Assembly (NCBI GenBank): GCA_010094025.1
Contig: ML991861.1
Span: 1 to 64,000 of the forward strand
Length of the DNA: 64,000 bases
Direction: 5' to 3'
From: Viridothelium virens
Taxonomy: Eukaryota > Ascomycota > Dothideomycetes > Trypetheliales > Trypetheliaceae
Made by a program: the position numbers and the translations under genes. The notes under the pieces were generated by a model, which searched no databases, was not told where the DNA came from, and saw only the letters and a list, made by a program, of their open reading frames with translations. Shown here piece after piece: positions 55,756 to 64,000 of the stretch; position 1 is the stretch's first letter; every line of letters begins with the position of its first letter.

Positions 55756-56790
55756 ATGGATATGCCTGTGAACGTACCGGTGGACAATCCCAATGCAGAC
55801 ACCGAATGGTACAAAGCTCACGAATCAACGATGCTGTAATCCTGATACTGATGCAGGCAGGAATGATATCCTTCGCAAGCATGGAGTCATCCCAGAGAAA
55901 CCCCCTTCTCCTACGCCAATGATTGAAGAAGCGATAGTCGAGGCTAGAAGATTGGCACATGAGAACCGACTAGAAGGCAAGGGCGTGGACGAGCTTGATG
56001 AGTTCGAAGACGAAGAGGATGACGAGTTTCTTGATACATACCGGTAAATGTGGCCAGAAGGTACACACGAGGACGCTGCTAAGACAGCTTACAAGGCGAA
56101 AGCGCTTAGCAGAGCTCAACACGATTTCCTCGGCCTCGATTTTCAATCAAGTATACCCTCTGCAGAAGCCAGATTATTCACGAGATGTGACTGAGGCTTC
56201 AGAGAAAACGTTTGTGCTAGTCCTTCTGACCTCTAGTCAAGGCACAAATGTTGAGTCCCAGCTCCTCATCGAGATCTGGAGGGAACTGGCCAGACGTTTT
56301 GGAGACATCAAATTCTGTCAGATTCGAGGCGACATGTGCATCGAAGGATACCCCGAGAAGAACACACCAACAGTACTAATCTATAAGGACAAAGACATCA
56401 AACGGCAGATTGTGACGTTGCGGGAGCTTCGAGGGAGCCAGACAACCATAGAAGGTGGGTTCTCCTGTCTTTTGGTGCCGCAATGCTGGCTTGATGAAGC
56501 TGCACGGACGACCCCACAAGAGCTGTCAACCGCTCGCGTTTCCTTCCTGCCGTAAAGTCGTGCCACGGCTGTGATTACTTTCATTAGAACTGGTCAAATC
56601 GGTTGCCGTTCTAAGGCTAATTAGTGCTTTGCAGACCTGGAACAAGTTTTAGTGTCCGTCGGGGCGATCAACCGAACAGATCCTCGCTTACAGCGCCAAA
56701 ATAACGAGGACCCAACCCAACGAGACACCGTTCGATCAATGAAGAAATGTCAGCCGACAGAAGGAGACAGCGACAGCGATTGGGACTGAA
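55756..56790 (+). CDS. PLP2: Phosducin-like protein, Plp2 type
   Basis: Thioredoxin-fold co-chaperone of the CCT chaperonin, which helps fold actin and tubulin. Exons by phase: 55756-55808, from about 55862 to 56043, from 56100 to 56452, and from 56635 to 56790, about 250 residues. Joins: DTEW-NDILRKHGVIPEKPP, then LDTYR-RKRLAELNTIS, then TTIE-DLEQVLVSVGAI. The family marks are the N-terminal helix with EAIVEARRLAHENRLE, an acidic patch (ELDEFEDEEDDEFLD), VYPLQKPDYSRDVTEAS and KFCQIRGDMCIEGYPEKNTPTVLIYKD, the last being the thioredoxin-like core. It ends EGDSDSDWD, an acidic tail usual in Plp2. It diverges from SEC21. Confidence 0.9.
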
Positions 56791-59700
56791 GCTGTGGCTG
56801 CATCCTCTAGTGCATACTGTACCGCTCCAACTTCCTTTTTTTACTCGTCTGGGCTAGCTGGATGTGTCCACCAACGACGTCGCAGGAATGCGGTGTACGG
56901 AGCTCCGCATACAGCGCTGCAGACTACTTCCGTGCATATTTTGGCGTCGCAGCATTTCTCCATCGACCCTTGCACTACATGTATGATCTCATTCGCTGTG
57001 TGAGAATGGACTTACCCAACGACAAGCACCATGGTCATGCCGGCTCAAATTCTAAAAGTTTGGTGAGCCCTGCTGAGCCGCCTACCCCGCTTAGATAAGG
57101 TGGGTCCCCTGTCCACAGCGGCTCACCAGGCCAGGGAAGACGGATTACCTCAGACGTCTCATACAATTTCCGTGTGCTGACATGTTTGACGGATCAGGGT
57201 CCACCTCGGACGCTATCTCATTTAGTTCAAGTGAAATGGCAGGGCTGTAAGTAGCATTTGCACCATAATCTACTCCACTTATGGCCCCAACCAGTCGGTT
57301 CCTCGACTGATTTCTGCATCTTCTGGCATTTCAAGGCAGGCTCTCAATGGATTTCGAATCCATGAATGCGTCTTGCTTGGGCACTTTGTGAACCGGTGCA
57401 TTATCGCCTCACTCATCCTGCATCAGTCGTGGATAGTGATCCTCTTGCGCTTGTATGATGCTATGGCAACATTGCAGTACAGTACTTTGCATCTACGCAT
57501 GGCTTCACCGCTCTTGTGACGAGCCTTCGCAGTTCTTCAAGACAGAATGGGGATGATGTGGCAGCATGGCAGTCGGGACCAATTCGAAAAACAGCGAGGC
57601 AAGCGCGTGAGCCATCATAGATCTAGAAATGCCTTCCGGTTGACAGCTTCCTTTTCCACACGCGATAACAGGATTGAGCACGAGCTCGGTAACTTTTACC
57701 TGAGCTGCACCAAGAGCTTGGGAATTCAAATGAAGCTCGCATGCCGTTCGGCTCATTCAAAAAAATCTCTCTCCGACCCAATCAGAATAAGCCAAAGCTA
57801 CCAGATGAATTGCAATCTGGGATGTCCACCATCAAAGATCAAGCATTGGTCCGGAGCTTAGAGCTGACGCGATAGAAGGCGACCCTATCATCAAAGTCCG
57901 TTGCGCCTAGACATCCAACAATTTAGGTAGACCAGCTTTCCCTCTCGCCCTCCCGCGTGGCCGTAGGTGGTAGCGTGCTTTACACATACATTCTCCGTAC
58001 AGCGAAGCTGCACAATAGCCCGTGCACAACCCTATCCGTTTTTGTGTTATGACCAAAGGTGGGTACAGTACGCCTCAGGCTCCACAGAAGCACAGGCATA
58101 GTTCAGCGCCGAAGCATGTGCTTCATCCCGCGTATACAAGGGTGAGTATAGCTTTTGGATGAGTGGCCTCATATTTTCCATTCTTGACAGGCATGGACGA
58201 CTGTACCACGTCCGCCCACATAAGCATCAGAATGGGGGCATGCCAGGGAACGTGGTCTACTGGAGAAGATCCTAATTGCATCAACTTGCATTCTACATTG
58301 AATATTTCGGTCGTACTCCCTCTTCCTATCGTCTCACATCCCTATAACGCTGATCTCCCGGAGCAACTCACGTACTGACTGTTTAGCCGGTGCACTTTTG
58401 TAATCAGTGATCGCTGGTTGCCTGACTCCTCCCGCACCTACATCTGACCATTATTTCGCTGTCTCAACCAGCGAAGTGCATACAAGCCACGTCTACCACT
58501 TAAATCGGAGGCATGCTACCTTTAGGGTTGTCATTGCGGCGTTCCTGACCGTTGGACGCTGGGTCGACAAGGGCTATTGGCGTTCGTAAGAGAAATGCCG
58601 AGTTTGTGGGGGGGGGCAGCGCTACTCCTAGACACAAAGCTAGGGGAAAGCGAGCCAGAAGACACCGACGGTCTCGATCGCTCCCACATTTGGTCACTGC
58701 CTTATCGCATGTATGTTTCTCAATGGACGGGACGGAACGGAGGTATTTAGCATCTCAGCACCTCGAAACCCCATGTAAGATCGACATCCAACCAATCTTA
58801 CCCTAAACCTGTAATTTCCATATTGTCTAGAATAGTAGCACATGGGAGATCTCGTCCGTAAAGTATGGACTTTCCTTGTGAAAAAAGACTCTTCAAAAAG
58901 CTCCCAACATCTAGATGTCTCATTCATGACTCATGCATGTACAGAGTGTGGGCGTCCGAACGCCACAGCGCCTCCTGCCGGGAGTTTGCGAGATACGAGG
59001 GCGAGATCTCAATAGTGATGCGAGAGGCTTTGCTTACCACAAGGGAAGGAGTGAAACAAGATGATCAAACGCAGTCACATCGATGCCCCAGCCCTGCGGA
59101 AATTCGCTGGAATTGCGGAAGATTCCGAATGTTTTTAACAGACAGTTTAACGTAGTTTCATAGAGTTCAGTCGAAGTCGGTAAGTGCTTGCGATGGCTGG
59201 AAAGCCTCTGGTTCCGCAACTTTGGTATGGGGACCTTGTTAAATCCTGGCCAGCTGGAAATCATCGATGAGGTCACCCGCTAGAGATACCTAGGTACGAG
59301 AATATGAGCGAATTATCGCTGATCGACTCTTGGACCCTGGCCCAAGGTTTGAGATATATGCGTCAATCACTAGCATTCAAGAAGTATTCCGGCGGTGGAT
59401 CTTTACCCCAGACACCGACTTTCCGGACGTAGAGTATCACGAACTCTGGTACGCTTGGAAACTTTGGAAGCTTTCAGAGAAATAAGTACAGTAGTGGATT
59501 TGTTCATTGCGCCCTGAAAATAAAAGTCTCAAACAAGCTTTGATAGACATGGTTACAATTTACTACTGTGATGCCACAGCGACCACTGCTCTGCAAAGGT
59601 TACTCATTTGCTAGTTTATTAATTGAAGTGCCGAAAGTCTTTCCGGTCGAGAGAGGCTATCGTCAATAATAGCTTCGAGCACATGACAATGCCACCGTCT

Positions 59701-60088
59701 TGCACAGAGGTATGGACAAGGTGAACGCTATCCATCCCTTCGTGAAAAATGTACAATACCGGCTTCCAGCGGATGATGCAAATGAAATAACTGTCCCAAA
59801 AAAACGCCTCCCAAATTTGAATTTCCCAATACTCCCAACGCCTTGAATTTTCATCTGACGAAAGTGGTAGTTGGACGAATGGGGTTACTCGTCCTTCAGT
59901 GCCTGGAAGTTCCATCTCTTTCCTTTGAGGGTGTATTACAGTACATTATGGTAGGATATGCTGTTATACCCTACATCGTGCTTTCAAATGCCGTACTGCT
60001 CATTCCCCAGACGCCGTTCTCTACCCAATGTCGGGGTTTTGCCGCTGGCTAGGTGATGTGTAATAGAAATTAGTTTGTCAATGAATCT
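56791..60088. other. Gene-free stretch, 3.3 kb
   Basis: No recognisable protein, transposon end or structural RNA. Short open frames on both strands are unsupported. A run of eight or nine G lies near 58610. It may hold an unannotated non-coding transcript or be spacer DNA; I see nothing that decides. Confidence 0.5.
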
Positions 60089-61505
60089 TCAAATGAGCTC
60101 GTCACCTCCGCCTCTCCTAGCACCTTCAACGACTCTAATCACGTCGGCTTCTTCGAATGCGGGGCCCTGACCGTCACACTTGGCCATTGATCGTAACCGC
60201 TCACAGACATCCCCGATGTCGATGAGTCCCTGCTGAAAGAGCGGATGCGAGAGGATGAGATCCCAGGTAGCAGCTGCTGGTAGAAGTGTCTTTGATCTCG
60301 AGCCTGAGTTCTTCGTTGCATCCATCGAAGTAACAAACCGCCGATTCAAGAGAGGGTTGGACAGAGGCTGTGCCGAGGATTTGGCAGTAGTAGCCAGATA
60401 GGGGCCCGGCGTACCCTTATCGGGTAGCGTCACAGGAATATCGATTTTTTTCGGCCTCCATGATGATGGCCCGAGTCTAGCTTCCCCTGTCTCAAGCATC
60501 TTCTCGATGGCCTTGCCTCCACTCTTACCGCCCTCGCCGCTGCCGTTGAGCAGGCCGTCCGCGTCCTCTTTCGGTGAACCAGGAAGAGAAAGTGATAAGG
60601 GGTTGGTGGCGGACGTTGCGCGTAGTATCTCGTTCTCGGTTTCAGCACGTTGGAGAGCGAGTTTGAGGCGCTCGTTATCGGATTGCAGGGAATGAGATTG
60701 GGATTCGAGAGCGGTGAGTTTGGCTTCCAGGTCGCGAACGTGTCGTTCTTTGCGCTCACGAAAGGCTCGTTGGCTATTGTGGATAGTGTCAGTATAATGG
60801 TTATGTAGAGATGGACCGGGATAGTAAAGATGGAAGCCAGTGATCTGGTAGCTTTAACAAGAGCCTGAGGGCATTCGCAGGGACCCAAGTCGTTGAAGCA
60901 GATATTGACAGGGTATTCAAAAATAACAAGAGGCACTCACGCTGCTCTGTTCTGCGCTTTCCGCCGACTTTGTGCAGGTGTTAAGTTCGCAAGTTCCTTC
61001 TCTTCACTGCTGCCTCTGACTCCACTGCCATGCTGAAGCGGTTGCCCGGTGGCTGGATTGATCGCTTGCTGCGATCCGTCCATATCCACCTCTAAACCAA
61101 CACCGCTGTCGACACTGCCGACATGTCCCATGGACATGTGAGACTGCTGGGGTGAACCGGAGTTTGGCGGTATCATCGGACTAGCTTCGAAGCCCGAGAA
61201 TGACGTATCGTAAGGGAGGAAATTTGGATGGTCCATGTGATCCTGTTAATTCCCAAAAGTCATTAGTCTGGGTGTGGTAAAAGATGCTAATGTGCTGGGA
61301 CCTTTCAACCCGGGACGAGGGAGCACAAGGCAATGGTGAAGTGGGGTAGCAGAGCGGATCAAGACCGAGACAACAGCTGGGTACTTACTGGTGAAGATCC
61401 ATTGCTTTCTTCGTTTCCCAGACCTGGCTGGAATGGGGTCATATTCATGTAATGTCCAGCGTAGGACGGAGGGGGCGGCGCCCCCGGAAAGTATGCATAG
61501 TCCAT
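60089..61505 (-). CDS. bZIP transcription factor, KapC/Yap-like
   Basis: Predicted nuclear DNA-binding protein of the fungal AP-1-like group. Three exons fit by phase on the minus strand: 61505-61389, 61242-60941 and 60773-60089, about 368 residues. The start is MDYAYFPGAPPPPSYAGHYMN. The basic region reads RRKAQNRAAQRAFRERKERHVRDLEAKL, with the NxxAQxxFR signature of Yap-type factors split by the intron after RAA, and the leucine zipper follows (ALESQSHSLQSDNERLKLAL). The C-terminus carries WDLILSHPLFQQGLIDIGDVCERLRSMAKCDGQGPAFEE, a conserved module in this group, ending GDELI. The N-terminal half is rich in Gly/Ser/Gln/Met. Members regulate stress or morphological responses; the exact orthologue (KapC or Fcr3-like) is not settled. 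The 2.5 kb upstream is gene-free, as often for regulators. Confidence 0.88.
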
Positions 61506-64000
61506 TGTCAAACGGCCTTGACCGGGGAGAGAGAATGCTTTCGAGTGGCAATTTCACCAAAGCTCGCAATGTACCTAAAAACCCACGACTGCAGAACGAC
61601 CTAGAGGATAGCAGAGTTTGCTGGTAAGGGGAAGGTGCGGTACGACAAACAAATATATGTGGGTTGAGTAAAATACTCTAGTAGGCCTCGCTGGGGGTTT
61701 ATAGGCGGAGCAGGAAGGGTCTGCAGACAATGCAGAGATATGTATCAGTACATGATAGCTCGCTGCTTCGACGCCGATGCTTCAGCGGCCGGGCCGCGTC
61801 GGGAAATGATGGCGCGCTGGGGCTACAGGGCTATCACGGAGGCAAGCCTATTCCAAGTCCACAACAACACGCTGGTGGCATGTTCGGAGCCGGGACCAGC
61901 CTGTCAGCTCCAGTGCGGATCGAGATTAGGAGGAGGGACTGGTGTCGAGAGTGTGCAGCGTGGCCGCAGTCGTCGGTGTGCCGAAATAGTTGGGTTAATT
62001 GAAGGAATTCAGCCTATGACAGCGCAATGCTAGAAGGCTGCATGCAAGCAGAGGGCACGGAGGGGGAGAAGGGACGAGAGCGTGGGGAGCTAAACTTCGC
62101 TACCCACGGAGGTACGTTGGATCTGTCTCTGACTGCTACCAGGCTAACTCAGAAGTGAACATTCCACGGCGGCAGCCCGCCTGGGTCGATCCGAAAATCC
62201 ATCATCAGCCACATTTTCCATATCATCGGGTGGTTCTTGGGAGGGACGAGGTGCCAGCGATCGTCGTTATGGTTCTGCGATCCTGCGCGGGCGTTGACCC
62301 ACTGGCATGGATGCTGGGATCGCCTCGACGGGCTCGACATGGTTTAGCATCACCCTCGACCGCGTGCCGAACAAGCACAAGTCGTCTCAAGACTCGACGC
62401 CATCCGAGTTGAGACCGGAGGAGGCCCTTCAGCTGAGTCTCTCTCCCTTCTCCCTTCTCCCCAGCACTCCTCCTCCTCCTCCGCCTTCGCCTCCTTCTTC
62501 CTGCTTCGACCACAGCATCACAAGTCAGCACTAGCGAGATATTCAGGTCTCGAGTGCCAGATAGCCCGCCGAAGACGTCTCCGTCTGCGCAGCAACCGTC
62601 AGGCGTAGACTACGCTTCAGTTATCGCAAAGCAAACGGCCAAGTATTCCAACAAGCCTTATGGCAGTGTAGCCCAGCCCTCTCAACATGCTATTCGACTG
62701 TTCGCACTTTACTCAATTCATCACTGAACCAATGGGAGATGCCCACTTATGTTTAGTCTCGCTGACATGCAGCCCTACTAAGAACTCCCCGCCACATAAT
62801 AGCAGCAAAATTAAGTCTGCAAAGGTTCAAGTACGAAGAATCAGACACCCAGAGCCGCTCAGCTCCTCTCAACAATGAGGACACTGGGGGTTAGTTGCCA
62901 CCCTTTCTCTCTTCTAGGCTGGACGCTACTGTTGCATGGCTAAGGCAGGCACAAATAAAACCCATGTGCCACCGCAACCGCATCATGCATTTCTTCGCCT
63001 TAGGTATCGAATTGCACTATTCTCGACGTTTCGACAACGGCCGAATATTCTCGCATGTACGATGAACCGAGCGGATTTCGATGGCGAGACTACTAGGGGC
63101 TCCCTTAGCTTCGGTTCGAGTTCGAGGGCAGATCGGCCGCTGCGAAACCCTTCGAAAGAGAACTAGTCAACGTGCCAGATCAGAACAAGGATTTCCCGAA
63201 GATAGATTTTGAGTAGAGAAACCTAGCCAGAAGAGGGAGTAGTATCCTTTCATGCACCTCTCGCCACCTAGATCTCTTCCACTCCTATGTTCTTGGCAGT
63301 CCAACCGTCATGCATTTCTAGAAGCCTCGATCTTGTTAATCAGATTCTTCAAGTAAACACTCTCTGGCATCAATGGGCACATATTTATCATACACGACTG
63401 GGCGAGTGCCACATATGTGCCTAACGAAGGACCTTTGAGGTGTTCGCTGGCCGGAATGTCCGGCCATGCACGCTGCTCTGGTCTGCAGGCGAGCAACTGA
63501 ATGAACGAAAAGAGAGACTCGGTACGATCGTTGCTCAGTCCCTGGCGGGAAACCTATTTCCAGTCTTGTGCAACATCAGCCATAGAAGGCCTTGAAACAG
63601 GGGTCCAACGAAGAGCAAAGCGGATATGGGCTGTCCTAGAAGCGGACCGTCACTCCAGGCATAGCAAATCCTCCGAGCCATCAGATTTGATCCGTCAATC
63701 TACCCAAACATCTTAAGAGAAAAGACTATGCTGCTGCTCGGCTCAGGCCGTGTCGCGGGGGATCTGAGACATCACGACCGCCCTTTCAAGACTTGCTAAC
63801 GCAGACGGGTAGGGAGAGAGAAGGAATACAGAGAGCCAATTGCGCGATAGCCAGGCGAGGACATCAAATATTGTTTAGGGCAACACTCGGCTATCTATAG
63901 CAGATGAACTCCGCTGTGATCGTTATGCACACGTGGAAAGTAACAGGGCCTTCGTGAGAATTTCAATGCTATCAGCAGTAGTGCCTACCCGGCCAATAGC
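61506..64000. other. Upstream region of the bZIP gene, no gene recognised
   Basis: About 2.5 kb without an assignable protein gene up to the window edge. A CT-rich tract with CCTCCTCCTCC words lies at about 62430-62510. Much of this may be a long promoter and leader of the bZIP gene. Confidence 0.5.

Overview
The window is nuclear DNA of a filamentous ascomycete (Pezizomycotina). Genes are split by short introns of about 45-85 bases with GT donors and AG acceptors. The gene families are typical of that group: a PTH11/SAT4-type rhodopsin-fold membrane protein, a HET-domain protein, DHA1 and DAL5-type MFS carriers, an OPT transporter, a SUR7/PalI protein and a fungal KapC/Yap-type bZIP factor. 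I could not place it to genus. No tRNA, rRNA or CRISPR was seen.

The left part (1 to about 29 kb) is accessory in character. Genes are sparse: the rhodopsin-like protein (1.4-2.7 kb), a DHA1 MFS transporter (4.2-5.7), a flavin monooxygenase (6.4-8.3), a HET protein (9.8-11.6) and a secreted orphan (12.9-13.9). A decayed metabolic group follows at 15.4-19.3: a broken FAD monooxygenase, an intact SDR and a broken FSH1-type hydrolase. A large P-loop NTPase of the kind found in Crinkler-type proteins lies at 26.3-28.6. Between them lie three of four copies of a 181-base palindromic MITE, two further small repeat families, tandem repeats, a pyrimidine tract with a hairpin, and long stretches without genes.

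From 29.4 to 61.5 kb the gene content is mostly conserved and dense. VMA22 and RAV2/ROGDI both serve V-ATPase assembly. A peroxisomal block (acyl-CoA oxidase, enoyl-CoA hydratase, DAL5-type carrier, acyl-CoA/malonyl-CoA-type ligase) is arranged as two divergent pairs. Its three enzymes end in PTS1-like tripeptides (AKL, AKI, ARL), and each shared promoter holds one CCTCGG word, the known FarA/FarB target. Then come an OPT transporter, SUR7, MET1 (sirohaem synthesis), a small GPI-type wall protein, an ADCK1/MCP2-type mitochondrial kinase, a Cys/His-rich orphan, SEC21 (gamma-COP), PLP2 and the bZIP factor. The stretches 56.8-60.1 kb and 61.5-64 kb hold no gene I can recognise.

No single spectacular new system is evident. 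The best candidate for a coherent unit is the peroxisomal block at 30.6-38.4 kb: import, activation, then first and second beta-oxidation steps of an organic or fatty acid under one regulator. The best candidates for novel parts are the NTPase gene with a degenerate tandem array of about 60 bases in its 5' flank, and the 181-base MITE family. Exon joins were worked out by hand from splice signals and reading phase, so end positions of exons are predictions.
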